Part shown: positions 34,989 to 44,392 of the stretch, one piece after another
Numbering within the stretch: the first letter of the stretch is position 1
How the letters are laid out: every line of letters starts with the position of its first letter
Source: Microbacterium sufflavum
GTDB taxonomy: Bacteria; Actinomycetota; Actinomycetes; Actinomycetales; Microbacteriaceae
Assembly (NCBI RefSeq): GCF_023101165.1
Contig: NZ_CP078076.1
Span: 1,860,001-1,924,000, forward strand
Reading direction: 5' to 3'
DNA length: 64,000 bases
The notes under the pieces: generated by a model
The model's input: only the letters and a program-made list of their open reading frames with translations
Told to the model about the DNA's origin: nothing
Database searches by the model: none
Program-made: the position numbers and the translations under genes

Positions 34989-34997
34989 GAGACAGGT

Positions 34998-36524
34998 GTG
35001 TGGACGGTGGCCGCCACCGAGCCGTCGTCCAATCCGCCGTCGGACGACGAGGCAGGGGGAGCGGTGCGCAGTCGGGTGAGCTACCTCGGGCGAGCCGACC
35101 ACGATCTGGGAACCAAAAGCGCTCTCGCGATCGTCACCAAGGTGTCTCCCGGCCTCGCGACGCTGACGACCAATCTGCTGGTCGGGCGCCTCGGTGGAGC
35201 ACATCTTCTGGGATTGACGCAGACCGCCATCTCGACGGCCGCGCTCACCTCGCTCGCATACCCCGGTCCGGCAGCTTCGGCCGCGAGCCGCTTCGTCGCG
35301 GCGTCGGTCGCTGCGGGCGACCCGGAGAAGGCCCGCGTGGTCGCGAGTTACCTCGCGCGCCGCGTCGTCTTCGCGATCGTGTGCCTCATCGGGCTGGTCA
35401 TCGGCAGCTCCTTCCTGGCGGGCGTGGACAACACCACGGTCGTGGTCGTGTCGTCCGTTATGACCGCGGGTCTGTCCGCCCGCATCTTCGTCGAGGGTCT
35501 GCATTTCGGTGGAGGGGAGGGGCGCCGACTCGCTGTCGGCAGCCTCGCCGTGGCGGCCGCGGGAACCGCAGGCTCCGCGATCCTGCTGCTCCTCGGGAAC
35601 CGCACTCCCTGGGTGATCGTCCCCGTCGCCGTCGCCAATGTGATCTTCGCCGTCGTGACCTGGCCGCCCCGAGCTTCCGGCGTGTTGAAGCGGGGCGAGC
35701 GTCGCGCCATCCGTCACTTCATGATCATCGCGGCCTTCGGAACTCTTGCCAGCTCTGGATTCGTGCAGCTGACGACCATCGTCGCGAACGCCTCGGGAGG
35801 AGCCTCCTTCGCCGGCGAGTACGCGGCCGCACTCACGCTGACGACGCCGCTCGCCATTCTCGCGACGGCTATCAGCGCGACGCTGTTCCCGGCGTTGTCG
35901 GCGATGCACGCGGGATCCACGGCCGACGTCGTGCGTCACCGCGTCACAGAGGCGTCGAGCATCCTCACCTGGCTCATCGCCACGGCCGTGTGCACGATGA
36001 TCATCCTGGCGGTGCCGCTCGTCGAGTTCGTCTGGGGATCCCCATACTCGAACACCTGGTGGATCCTGCAGTTCCTCCTCATCGGCACGCTGGCCACGAC
36101 CGTGGCGGTGCCGTCGGTGACCGCCCTGACCTCCAGCTCGAATAAGGGGATGCTGATCTCCGCCGGTACCAGTTTCTTCGGCGCCCTGATCGGGGCGATC
36201 ACCTGGCTGGTGTTGATCCCCACGGCCGGAGAACGGGGGGTGATGATCGGTTGCGTCGTCGCCACCGTCCTCACCGGCCTCCTGCCCTATGTGATCGTGT
36301 GGAGGCACTATCGCATGCGTTGGGCCCGGTCGACCATCGAGGTGGTGGGCATCGTGGCACTCAGCATCGGACTCGGGGTGCTCGCTCGGGAAGGGCTCTG
36401 GAACGGCTTCCTCGCTCCCGTGCTGGCTCTCGCCGTGATCGTGGCGTGGACGGTGATCCGGTACCGTGACGTACGTCGCGCGTGGACCGTCATCGGTCCT
36501 CGGCTGAAGAGGAAGAAGACATGA
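34998..36524 (+). CDS. Wzx-like polysaccharide flippase (MOP superfamily)
   Basis: About 508 aa with 12 to 14 transmembrane helices, fitting lipid-linked repeat-unit flippases. The first helix follows a hydrophilic N-terminus of about 45 residues; LGTKSALAIVTKVSPGLATLTTNLLVGRLGG is the start of the first MOP bundle. The start is uncertain: GTG 34998 is nearest the TATTAT box, while GTG 35064 and 35076 are in frame and also plausible. The stop overlaps the next gene (ATGA). Confidence 0.78.
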   Translation: MWTVAATEPSSNPPSDDEAGGAVRSRVSYLGRADHDLGTKSALAIVTKVSPGLATLTTNLLVGRLGGAHLLGLTQTAISTAALTSLAYPGPAASAASRFVAASVAAGDPEKARVVASYLARRVVFAIVCLIGLVIGSSFLAGVDNTTVVVVSSVMTAGLSARIFVEGLHFGGGEGRRLAVGSLAVAAAGTAGSAILLLLGNRTPWVIVPVAVANVIFAVVTWPPRASGVLKRGERRAIRHFMIIAAFGTLASSGFVQLTTIVANASGGASFAGEYAAALTLTTPLAILATAISATLFPALSAMHAGSTADVVRHRVTEASSILTWLIATAVCTMIILAVPLVEFVWGSPYSNTWWILQFLLIGTLATTVAVPSVTALTSSSNKGMLISAGTSFFGALIGAITWLVLIPTAGERGVMIGCVVATVLTGLLPYVIVWRHYRMRWARSTIEVVGIVALSIGLGVLAREGLWNGFLAPVLALAVIVAWTVIRYRDVRRAWTVIGPRLKRKKT

Positions 36525-37897
36525 CCGCAGAGCGAATCGCGCGCACCGGGCCGATTCCGGGTTGGGAACGGGACAGCGGTTCCGACCGGGCTTCCGGGGC
36601 CCTCACCCGGCTGGCACACGTGATCGTCTTCGCTCTTCCGATCCTGGCGGCGTTCGGGCCGTTCATCCCCGGGGTCGGATCGCTCTTCGCCTTCCGCGCG
36701 GCCGCGCTGCTTCTCCTCGTGCTGGCGGTGCTCGGTCGGAAGTCGACGGTACGGTCGGCGGCTCGTCAGTCGACCGTGGTGCTGGCCGCCGTGTGGATGT
36801 TCGTGACGGCCATGTCGCTCCTGGCCGTCGGACCCGCCGCCGAATCATGGGGAGAGCTGCTCTCCCTGATCTCGGGAATCGCGGCGCTGCTCGCGCTTTC
36901 GCTCCTCCCGTCGCCCGGCCGTGCGCTGACGCTCTTCCTGCGCGGCTGGCTCGTGGGATACATCGTGATCTCCGCGCTGGCCGTGGCCGAGATGATCACC
37001 GGAAGCTCGATCAGCGCATCGCTGGCTCAGGGACGGACGATCGACGGGTGGGGACTCACCGTCGTGTTCTTCAACCCGAACAACTACGCGACCTATTTGC
37101 TGTACTCGTTCCTGGCGCTCTTCGCGCTCTGGGCGCGGGTGCGCACGAAGGCCGCGAAGGTCCTCTGCTTCCTTGCTCTCGCATCGGTGCCGGTGCTGAT
37201 GACCTTCACCAACAGCCGCACGGGGGTGTGGACGGCGGCGGCGTTCATCGTCGTGAGCATCCTCCTTTACCTCCGCACGAGAAGGCTGCTGCGATTCGCC
37301 CTGGTGATCGTGACGGTGCTGGCCGCGGTGCTCGTGCTCGACCGTGTCGAAGAGAACCCGATCGTGGAGCTCGCGGACTACATCGGCAACGCGGGGTACA
37401 GCATCGACGTGCTCGGTTTTCAGATGGCCGTCGACTCATCCACATATGTCCGGTGGGAACTGGTCCTCGCGGGTCTCGCCCTGTTCGCGCTCCGCCCTCT
37501 GCTCGGATGGGGGCCGGGAGCGTTCGAGGGCGCCGTGGTCTCGAACGGGATGGACACCCGGACGCTGGGGGTCATCAGCCCGCACAACGGCTTCATCGAA
37601 GTGCTCGCGCAATACGGCATCTTCGTCTTCGCCGTCTTCGTGTTCTGGCTCGGGCGGATGCTGGTCGTCGGGATCCGTCAGCGCAAGGACCCGGACAGGG
37701 TCGTCTCTGCGGGGGGAATCGTCCTTCTCATCGGCATCGCTTCCCTCCCCGTCGTGTTGACCATGCACAGCTCCACGCTCGACCCGTCCACCACCTGGGT
37801 GTTCTTCGGTCTCCTGCTTCTCATCGCGCGCGCGGCCGAGGACCGCGCGCCGCTGGAACGCTCGCTGAGCAGCGGCAACGAAGGCGGCGGCTCATGA
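36521..37897 (+). CDS. O-antigen ligase/polymerase-like protein (Wzy/WaaL)
   Basis: 458 aa with about 12 transmembrane helices. Marks of the Wzy_C/WaaL family: VVFFNPNNYATYLLY (N-terminal half), FTNSRTGVWTAAAF (about residues 227-240), and the large external loop with GWGPGAFEGAV followed by SPHNGFIEVLAQYGIFVF, which carries the conserved Arg/His region. Expected job: polymerising flipped repeat units or ligating the chain. Coupled by overlaps on both sides. Confidence 0.85.
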   Translation: MTAERIARTGPIPGWERDSGSDRASGALTRLAHVIVFALPILAAFGPFIPGVGSLFAFRAAALLLLVLAVLGRKSTVRSAARQSTVVLAAVWMFVTAMSLLAVGPAAESWGELLSLISGIAALLALSLLPSPGRALTLFLRGWLVGYIVISALAVAEMITGSSISASLAQGRTIDGWGLTVVFFNPNNYATYLLYSFLALFALWARVRTKAAKVLCFLALASVPVLMTFTNSRTGVWTAAAFIVVSILLYLRTRRLLRFALVIVTVLAAVLVLDRVEENPIVELADYIGNAGYSIDVLGFQMAVDSSTYVRWELVLAGLALFALRPLLGWGPGAFEGAVVSNGMDTRTLGVISPHNGFIEVLAQYGIFVFAVFVFWLGRMLVVGIRQRKDPDRVVSAGGIVLLIGIASLPVVLTMHSSTLDPSTTWVFFGLLLLIARAAEDRAPLERSLSSGNEGGGS

Positions 37898-39087
37898 CGC
37901 CACGGGGGACGCCCTCGGAGAACCGTCGTCGGCGAGAGGTCCCGGATCAGGGCGACCGCCCGACCTCCTGGACGGTGGCCGGACAGGGAGCGCTGGATCT
38001 CACAGGGACCGAGCTCGCGGCCGACGGGTACGAGATCGTGGTGACGCCGGCGACGCCGGCGATGCCGGTCCTCCTGTTCGGGGAGGGGGCGGAGGTATGG
38101 CGGCTCCTGGAACGAGGCGCCCTCGCCGATCGTGACCTCGACCACGCGCAGCGGGAGGTCGTGGTGCAGCTGCAGGAGATGGGTCTCGCCGCGGGGGCGG
38201 GGACGTCCTCCAGCGCTCCGCTCACGCTCAGCGAGCCGTGGTTGGACTCCGTCTTCCACGAGCTCGTCTACGCCCTCGTCGCTCGGGTCGCCGAGGAGAA
38301 CGACATTCCGCTCTTGTTCATCAAGGGGCCGACGCTGCACGCGCAAGGGCTCCGCAGCCGCAAGCACTCCGGCGATGTGGACTGCTGGGTCCGACCAGGC
38401 GACGACCTGCGGCTTGCGCGGGCGATGCGCGAATGGGGCTGGACCCCGCTGATGCTGCCCTTCACCGGTACGACGGTGACGCATTCGCTCACCCTCGTCG
38501 CCGGTGAATGGGGCTGCGCGATCGACGTCCACACGTCCTTCCCTGGGATGCGCCTCGCACCCGGGGAAGCGCTGCAGTTCCTTCTCGACGGCGCCGAGCA
38601 CCGCTCCTACGCGGGAGTGTCGGCGCAAACGCCATCCCTCGCCGCACACGCCGTGCTGTCCGCATTGCACGACATGCGTCCCTTCGAGGGCGCGCCGCCG
38701 TCGGCTCATGCCGTCGCATCCGCGACCGCGGTGCTCGCCACCGCCGGCGATGCGGTGTTCGACGTGATCGACCGACTGGATGCCGGTTATGTCCTGCGGG
38801 AACCGCTGGAGCGCGCCTTCGGCGCACAGGCGCGACGCTTCGAATCGGCCCTCCCGCCGAAGGACTGGGAGATGAGGTTCGAGCGCACGTCATCGGCGAG
38901 GAACTTCAAGGCGCTGAAGTTCGTTCCTCTGCGGATGCGCTTGCGCGCGCTCGTCCGGCTGGTCTGGCCGACGGCCGAGACGACGAGGATAGCCCTGTCG
39001 CGCCCCCAAGCATCGAACGCGGAGGTCTTCGCCGCGCGGATCCGTCGGGTCGGAACCAGTGCGAGGAAGCTGCTCGACGGCCGCTGA
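37894..39087 (+). CDS. Nucleotidyltransferase (NTP_transf_5-like) with N-terminal PqqD-like domain
   Basis: 397 aa. Residues about 25-110 have a PqqD-like winged-helix pattern (LLFGEGAEVWRLLERG then REVVVQLQEMGLA), the fold used as a peptide-recognition element. Residues about 125-260 are a nucleotidyltransferase domain with LFIKGPTLHAQGLRSRKHSG then DVDCWV, the G-x-D-x-D metal site. C-terminal 130 residues are basic and unassigned. NTP_transf_5 proteins are seen with PqqD and HprK-like proteins in RiPP and exopolysaccharide clusters; the modified substrate is not known here. Confidence 0.7.
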   Translation: MTPRGTPSENRRRREVPDQGDRPTSWTVAGQGALDLTGTELAADGYEIVVTPATPAMPVLLFGEGAEVWRLLERGALADRDLDHAQREVVVQLQEMGLAAGAGTSSSAPLTLSEPWLDSVFHELVYALVARVAEENDIPLLFIKGPTLHAQGLRSRKHSGDVDCWVRPGDDLRLARAMREWGWTPLMLPFTGTTVTHSLTLVAGEWGCAIDVHTSFPGMRLAPGEALQFLLDGAEHRSYAGVSAQTPSLAAHAVLSALHDMRPFEGAPPSAHAVASATAVLATAGDAVFDVIDRLDAGYVLREPLERAFGAQARRFESALPPKDWEMRFERTSSARNFKALKFVPLRMRLRALVRLVWPTAETTRIALSRPQASNAEVFAARIRRVGTSARKLLDGR

Positions 39088-39154
39088 CTCCCCCCGTCGG
39101 GGCGGCCCCCGGCAGGGCGGGGAATTCCCATCCGAGTGCGATTGAATAGGGGGG

Positions 39155-41008
39155 ATGTCCTCCTCGCACCAGACCAGAGCCACCCTGCGCGCAGACGCCG
39201 CCGCCCGCGAATCGAAGCGTCGATCTCGTCGGACGATCCTGTGGATCATCGTCGCCGTCGTGGTCCTTCTCGTCGTGGTTGTCGTGGCCTTCGCCGCGGT
39301 AGCCGCATCGAAGGCGCTATCCGTTCGCGACTCGCTCACGCCCGCCGTGCCCATCGCGAGCGGTCTTCCGGCGAAGGTGGTCTCGGGCGACGCGGCCGGC
39401 GCCGCGGACGACGCCGCGGCGCTGCAGGAACTGTCCGCCCGCGCCGTGGCGCAGACCGAGGGGTTCGACTGGCGGATCGCGGAGTGGATCCCCGTGGTCG
39501 GACAGAATCTCTCCGCAGTGCGTACGGCGGCCGAGAGCGTCGACGATGTGGCGGAATTCGCGGCGGCATCGATCGCGGGGCTGGACCTCGCCGCCTTCCG
39601 GCCGGTCGGCGGGGCCGTGGACCTGGCGGCGGTGCATCGTCTGGAGGGGATCGTCTCCGAAGGTGCGACGGTCTTCGCTCGGGTCAACGACCGCATCGAC
39701 GGCACGGACCGCACGTTCCTGCTGCCGCAGGTCTCGCAGGCTCTCGGTACGCTCGACGACGCCGTCTCGGGCGTCGACGAGAGCCTCGGAACGCTCGCGC
39801 CGATCCTCAAGGCGCTTCCCGCGGCCCTCGGCGAGGGTACTCCGCGCACCTACCTCCTCATGTTCCAGGGCAACTCGGAGTTGCGTGCGCAGGGTGGCAA
39901 CCCCGCGGCCCTCGCCCTGGTCACGGCCACGGAAGGGCGGATCGAGCTGACGACGCAAGCCACCAGTGTCCAGTTCGCGAACGCGCGGGAAGAGAGCATC
40001 GCTCCGCTCGACGCCGAGACCGAGGGGCTCTACACCGACATCATCGGGCGGTGGATCCCCAACATGACGGCGACGCCTGACTTCCCGACCACCGTGGAGA
40101 TCATGCGGGCGTGGTGGGCCGACGAAGGACTGCCTCCGTTCGATGACGTGATCTCCACCGACCCCATCGCGCTCAGCTACATCCTCAACGCCACCGGTCC
40201 GATCCCGCTCGCCACGGGGGAGATCCTCACGAGCGAGAACGCCGTCTCCCTCCTGCTCAACGAGGTCTACTTCAAGTACGGCGAGTATGGCCCGGGTGTC
40301 GTCGATGCCTCCGCCCAGGATCTGTTCTTCGCTTCGGCGGCGGCTCAGGTCTTCGCGACGATCACCTCGGGGTTGAACAATCCGGTCGGTTTCCTCGACG
40401 CGCTGCGACGTGCGGGTGAGGAAGGTCGAATGACGATCTGGTCATCCGACCCGGAGATCGAGGGACTCACGGCGGGCACGAAGGTGGCGGGTGTCCTGCC
40501 CGCGAGCAACGGCGCAGGGACGATCGCGGGCGTGTACTTCAACGACACGACCGGAGCGAAGACCGACTACTACGCCGACGCGAACATCGTCTCCACGACG
40601 GATCAGTGCACGGCGACCGGCGCGCCGACGTTCCGACAGACGATCACCTTCGCGAACAACATCACCCCGGCGGAGGCGAGCAACCTCCCCGCATTCATCA
40701 CCGGCCCTCATTTCGAGCCCGGCTACATCGCCACCGATGTGGTGGTGTACGCACCTCCCGGAGTGGGCATCGAGTCGTGGAACGTCGAAGGGGCAGAGAG
40801 CTTCACACTCATGGCCGAGGGCACGCATCTCGGTCGCTCGGTCGTGCGCATCAACGTGGTCACGCCGCCGCAGACGGCCGCCGTCATCACGGTCGACATG
40901 AAGGGGGCGGAGGGATCGTCGGGCGCGGACTACGGACCCTACGACGTATGGACGACGCCCATGGTGCGCGAGACCCCGGTCACGATCGACGCTCCGGGCT
41001 GTGGCTGA
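39155..41008 (+). CDS. DUF4012 surface protein
   Basis: 617 aa. Basic N-terminus, one transmembrane helix (about residues 27-50), then a long extracytoplasmic region. TPRTYLLMFQGNSELRAQGG near residue 227 is the signature of DUF4012 proteins, which occur in actinobacterial polysaccharide clusters and have no proven role. LSYILNATGPIPLATGEILT is also typical and recalls LytR-CpsA-Psr-associated proteins. ATG 39155 has a G-rich stretch directly upstream and a TTGAAT box seven bases away. Two Cys in the C-terminal part (QCTATG, APGCG) may form a disulfide. Confidence 0.8.
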   Translation: MSSSHQTRATLRADAAARESKRRSRRTILWIIVAVVVLLVVVVVAFAAVAASKALSVRDSLTPAVPIASGLPAKVVSGDAAGAADDAAALQELSARAVAQTEGFDWRIAEWIPVVGQNLSAVRTAAESVDDVAEFAAASIAGLDLAAFRPVGGAVDLAAVHRLEGIVSEGATVFARVNDRIDGTDRTFLLPQVSQALGTLDDAVSGVDESLGTLAPILKALPAALGEGTPRTYLLMFQGNSELRAQGGNPAALALVTATEGRIELTTQATSVQFANAREESIAPLDAETEGLYTDIIGRWIPNMTATPDFPTTVEIMRAWWADEGLPPFDDVISTDPIALSYILNATGPIPLATGEILTSENAVSLLLNEVYFKYGEYGPGVVDASAQDLFFASAAAQVFATITSGLNNPVGFLDALRRAGEEGRMTIWSSDPEIEGLTAGTKVAGVLPASNGAGTIAGVYFNDTTGAKTDYYADANIVSTTDQCTATGAPTFRQTITFANNITPAEASNLPAFITGPHFEPGYIATDVVVYAPPGVGIESWNVEGAESFTLMAEGTHLGRSVVRINVVTPPQTAAVITVDMKGAEGSSGADYGPYDVWTTPMVRETPVTIDAPGCG

Positions 41009-41011
41009 CGC

Positions 41012-41692
41012 CTACGGCCCACCCCATCGGTTGATCGGCCACAGGATGGGCCCGGCTTTGCCGAACACCTCGTCCCGCATCATCCAGCGCGCACAGCCAT
41101 CGTCGGCGTCCGGGTCTCCCCGGCACGGGTAGACGGAGTCCGCGGAGTTCGTACGGTTGTCACCGAGTACGAGGTAGGAGTCGTCGGGCACGGTCAGAGC
41201 GGGGAAGCATCGCGCTGACGTAGGGGTGCTCGTGCAGTCGAGGTCGCCGGCGACGAAGGGGAGATCCTGCACGACGTAGGGTTCGTCGAGCGGCACGCCG
41301 TCGACGAGCACCGAGCCGTCCGCGTCGCAGCACTCGACGGTCTGGCCGGGGCCCGCGATCACGCGCTTGACGAGCACGTACGGCCGCAGCCCCGTCGTCT
41401 CGCCGATCGCGTTCAGACCAGCGGCCAGCGCATTCCCACTGGCCGCTGGACGTTCCCAGTCATCACCGGGCCGGAACACCACGATGTCGCCGGGCGCGGG
41501 GTCGGCGGCCAGGTAGGCGAGCCGGTTCACGATGAGGCGGTCGCCGGGCTGCAGGGTCGGAGCCATCGAGCTCGAGGACGGCTGCCCGACGAAGGCGATG
41601 ACGATCAGCGCGAGCGTCAGGGCGAGCGCCGCGTGGAACCACACACTCCGGAAGAAGCGTCGGCGCGGCCGCTGATGCTCGGTCGTCGTCAT
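41012..41692 (-). CDS. lepB: Signal peptidase I (S26), Cys-rich
   Basis: 226 aa. One N-terminal transmembrane helix (residues 16-33), the catalytic Ser in PSSSSMAPTLQPGD (about residue 42), the catalytic Lys in YVLVKRVIAGPGQTV (about residue 106), and box E LGDNRTNSADSV near 178. The outside domain has six Cys (ECC, DCT, RCF, PCR, GCA), an unusual number that suggests disulfides. Its place next to glycan and candidate peptide-modification genes, away from rplS, suggests a dedicated peptidase. ATG 41692 has a GGAGAG site. Confidence 0.85.
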   Translation of the reverse strand: MTTTEHQRPRRRFFRSVWFHAALALTLALIVIAFVGQPSSSSMAPTLQPGDRLIVNRLAYLAADPAPGDIVVFRPGDDWERPAASGNALAAGLNAIGETTGLRPYVLVKRVIAGPGQTVECCDADGSVLVDGVPLDEPYVVQDLPFVAGDLDCTSTPTSARCFPALTVPDDSYLVLGDNRTNSADSVYPCRGDPDADDGCARWMMRDEVFGKAGPILWPINRWGGP

Positions 41693-41727
41693 CGTCTCTC
41701 CGGTCGCGCTGTCGGGGTCACACCCAA

Positions 41728-41733
41728 TAGTGT
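41728..41733 (+). promoter_or_regulatory. -10 box, leaderless
   Basis: TAGTGT ends six bases before the ATG at 41740. Confidence 0.45.
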
Positions 41734-41739
41734 CAGGGA

Positions 41740-42807
41740 ATGGGTCGTGAAGCCGAGGTCGACGTGGAGCCCGCCGCGACCTCAGCCACCTGGGACGGGG
41801 CCGCACGGCTCGTCATCCCCGACGTGCTGCGGGGGGTGGCGATCGTGGCCATGCTCGTAGCGCACGCGTCGGCTTTCGTGCCCGTGAAGCCCGCCGCCGC
41901 CGGCTTCCTCACCGGGAACCTCAGCGAGATGGCGTCGCCGCTCTTCGCCCTGGTCATGGGTATGTCGGCGCAGCTCGTCTGGAACCGCGGACCGCGCGTC
42001 CCCGTCACCCTCCTGCAGCAGACGATCAGAGGGCTGTTCCTGATCGCGCTCGGAGTGTGGATGGCGTCCTGGGGCTCGTGGGTGGCGATCGTGCTGGGGC
42101 ATCTCGGCGTCCTGCTCATCGTCGGCGCGCCGTTGCTCCTCGCGCGCACGCCGTGGGTCATCGGGGTCGCCGCTGTGGTGCTCGTAGTCGGTGACCCGCT
42201 CGTGCGACTGGCCCGCGGATGGGCATGGGCGTACACCGCGCCGAGCCCGCTCCACGACCTGCTGGACTGGGTGGTCATGAGCCCCAACTATCGGCTCGTG
42301 AACCTCCTGCCGTTCTTCCTGGTCGGCGGGCTCATGATCCGGCACGGCCTGCGTCGCGATCGCCTGCTGGCGGTGATCGCGTGCCTCGCGCCTTCCGCAT
42401 ATGCCGTGTGGGGCATCACCGAGTATCTCGATCTGTTGCGCGCGCAGTCCGGCGACTACACCGACACGCTCCGCGACGTCGGGCTGGTACTCGCCACGTA
42501 CGTGGTGGTGGTGCTCGCCGCGACGGCGCGCGGGGGCGCGGGGCGTCTCTGGAGCACGGTGTTCGTGCCGTTCGTGGCGTGCGGGCAGGTGGCGCTGTCG
42601 TTGTACCTGCTGCACGTGGGCCTGATCGCCCTGTGGAACAACGCCTACGGTCGTCCGCTCGAGAACGTCTGGCTCGGGTGGCTCGTGATCGTGCCCGGCA
42701 TGGTGCTCATCGGTTGGCTGTGGTGGCGCTTCGTGGGCACCGGACCGGTCGAGTGGGTCATGGGCTGGATCACGGGGCGCCGCAAGCCGTTGCTGCGTTC
42801 CCGCTGA
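41740..42807 (+). CDS. Membrane acyltransferase-like protein (HGSNAT/DUF1624-DUF418 type)
   Basis: 355 aa with about ten transmembrane helices. VIPDVLRGVAIVAMLVAHAS (about residues 25-44) is the conserved first-helix D-x-x-R-G-x-A motif of the heparan-alpha-glucosaminide acetyltransferase-like and DUF418 groups, with an active-site His candidate in AHAS. Further signs are ALSLYLLHVGLIALW near the end. It may acetylate a surface sugar. Divergent from the signal peptidase gene. Confidence 0.7.
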   Translation: MGREAEVDVEPAATSATWDGAARLVIPDVLRGVAIVAMLVAHASAFVPVKPAAAGFLTGNLSEMASPLFALVMGMSAQLVWNRGPRVPVTLLQQTIRGLFLIALGVWMASWGSWVAIVLGHLGVLLIVGAPLLLARTPWVIGVAAVVLVVGDPLVRLARGWAWAYTAPSPLHDLLDWVVMSPNYRLVNLLPFFLVGGLMIRHGLRRDRLLAVIACLAPSAYAVWGITEYLDLLRAQSGDYTDTLRDVGLVLATYVVVVLAATARGGAGRLWSTVFVPFVACGQVALSLYLLHVGLIALWNNAYGRPLENVWLGWLVIVPGMVLIGWLWWRFVGTGPVEWVMGWITGRRKPLLRSR

Positions 42808-42813
42808 TCCGCA

Positions 42814-43803
42814 TCACGACGGTTGATCGGCGAGCGCGAGCAGGCTGCGGATCAGCTCGTCGACCTCGTCGGTGCCGACCGCGAGCGGACCCGCCTGCGC
42901 GCCGTCGGTGCCGATGAGGGCGGCGACCGGCGTGGCACGACCCGTGCCGAGGATCGTCGAGAGCGAGCCGCCCACGTCCACCGCGAAGCGCGTCGTGCGG
43001 GGGAGCGCATGCGCCGGCTGAAGGGCCCCGGACGCGTTCGACACGCGCTGGACCGCGTACACGTCCACAAGCGCGCTCAGCGGGCCTTCTGCGGCGCCCA
43101 GGGAGGCCAGGACGTCGGCGCAGGCGCGACAGCCGGGTGACACGAACACGAGAAGCCGTGCGCGGGCCGTCGCGGCGAGCAGATCGATCACTTCATCGGA
43201 GGCCGGCAGCAGCACGGCGCCGGCACCGCGCGCCGGGGGCGCCGTCACGGGCGCATCGCCCCTCGATGCCCGCACGATGGCCGCGGTGCCTGCGGCGATC
43301 AGCAGACCGGCACCGAGGGCGCCGATGGCGATGCCGACGGCCGGCCGGCCGCCCGCGAGGGCTGCCGGCAGCCCGAGCGGTGCGCCGCCCGCCGCGGCGA
43401 CCGCAGCCGCCACGACGAGAGCCGCCGCCACGACGACCAGCACGATGTTGCGTGCGATGAGGCGCGGCCCGATCGCGGCGGGCATCCAGTCGCCGAAGCA
43501 CCCGCAGTCGTCCGTCGCCCCGAGGCGATGCGCGCGGATCGTCACGAGGAGCAGGCCGGCCGTGAGGGCGAGCGCTGCCGCGCTCGCCGCGACGAACATC
43601 CAGCCCGACGTCGCCAGGAGCGCGACGGCCACGAGCGCTTCGGCGGTGATCAGGAGCGCGGCGGCGATCTGAGGACGCCGCACCCGGATCTGCAGCGCCG
43701 AGAATGCGCCGAGGCCGCGATCGGAGGCACGCAGCTTGCCGATCGCGCTCGCGGCGAACACGGCGGCGAGGAACACCGCCAGGGGCAGGACGAACGCGGT
43801 CAT
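42814..43803 (-). CDS. MauE-like membrane protein with thioredoxin-like C-terminal domain
   Basis: 329 aa. Residues 1-170 are the MauE/DoxX-like membrane part: FAASAIGKLRA in helix 1 and TDDCGCFGDWMPAAIG near residue 100, a signature Cys pair. After two more helices, residues 200-329 form a thioredoxin-like region with LLVFVSPGCRACADVLASLG, containing C-x2-C. Such fusions move electrons or oxidise thiols outside the membrane. The gene lies 82 nt downstream of, and in line with, the exported 168-aa protein, which has two Cys, so it may form that disulfide. Confidence 0.78.
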   Translation of the reverse strand: MTAFVLPLAVFLAAVFAASAIGKLRASDRGLGAFSALQIRVRRPQIAAALLITAEALVAVALLATSGWMFVAASAAALALTAGLLLVTIRAHRLGATDDCGCFGDWMPAAIGPRLIARNIVLVVVAAALVVAAAVAAAGGAPLGLPAALAGGRPAVGIAIGALGAGLLIAAGTAAIVRASRGDAPVTAPPARGAGAVLLPASDEVIDLLAATARARLLVFVSPGCRACADVLASLGAAEGPLSALVDVYAVQRVSNASGALQPAHALPRTTRFAVDVGGSLSTILGTGRATPVAALIGTDGAQAGPLAVGTDEVDELIRSLLALADQPS

Positions 43804-43885
43804 GACCTCATCTTCCCGGATCACCAGAGCGGCCGGGCCCCGAAGGTCCCGGCCGCTCCGCAGTGGTGCTGTCTGGCGTCGACGA

Positions 43886-44392
43886 TCAGGTGGTCGAGCA
43901 GAGGACCAGCGTCGAGGTGACCGAGCCGGCCGGCTTGCCGCCCGTGCCCACGTAGCCGGTGGGCAGGGTCGCGGTGGCGTTGAGGCCGAAGGCGACCGAG
44001 ATCGACAGTGTGGTCCGGAAGGCGATCGTCGCGCCGGCCGGAACATCGGCGGTGAGCGTGATGCTGCGCGACGTCGGCGAGAGCACGTTGACGTTCGCCG
44101 TGCCGCCGGTGACGCCGAACACGCCGATGTTCGCGATGCCGGTACCGGTCACGGCGATGGTCGTCCCTGCGGGGATCGGCGCGCTGGGGCCGGCCGTCAG
44201 CGTGAAGCCGGGGCCGAGGACGCCGAGCGTTCCACACGAGCCGTTGAGCGCGAACGCCCCGATGTCGGTGGTGCCCGACGCGGCAGCGAGCGGCGTCGCG
44301 ACGGCGGCGGCGATGACGGGAACCGACCACGCGGCGCCCTTGACGATGGTGCGGCGCGAGACGCCCTTGTTCTTCTGGATTTCCTCGGTCAC
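43886..44392 (-). CDS. Exported protein with twin-arginine-type signal, 168 aa
   Basis: N-terminus VTEEIQKNKGVSRRTIVKGA then AWSVPVIAAAVATPLAAA is a plausible Tat signal, cleaved near residue 36. The mature part is Gly/Thr/Val-rich beta-sandwich-like sequence with two Cys (NGSCGTLG; LVLCSTT at the end). No family recognised. GTG 44392 is chosen for the GGGAGGA ribosome-binding site; ATG 44410 would read through that site. The N-terminus, 5' leader and promoter are all shared with the 64-aa gene 1.5 kb upstream. Confidence 0.75.
   Translation of the reverse strand: MTEEIQKNKGVSRRTIVKGAAWSVPVIAAAVATPLAAASGTTDIGAFALNGSCGTLGVLGPGFTLTAGPSAPIPAGTTIAVTGTGIANIGVFGVTGGTANVNVLSPTSRSITLTADVPAGATIAFRTTLSISVAFGLNATATLPTGYVGTGGKPAGSVTSTLVLCSTT

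Noticed and set aside
34950..34997. Flippase start at 34950
   Set aside because: It lies upstream of the TATTAT box and inside the divergent gene's first codons, so it would not be on the predicted transcript.
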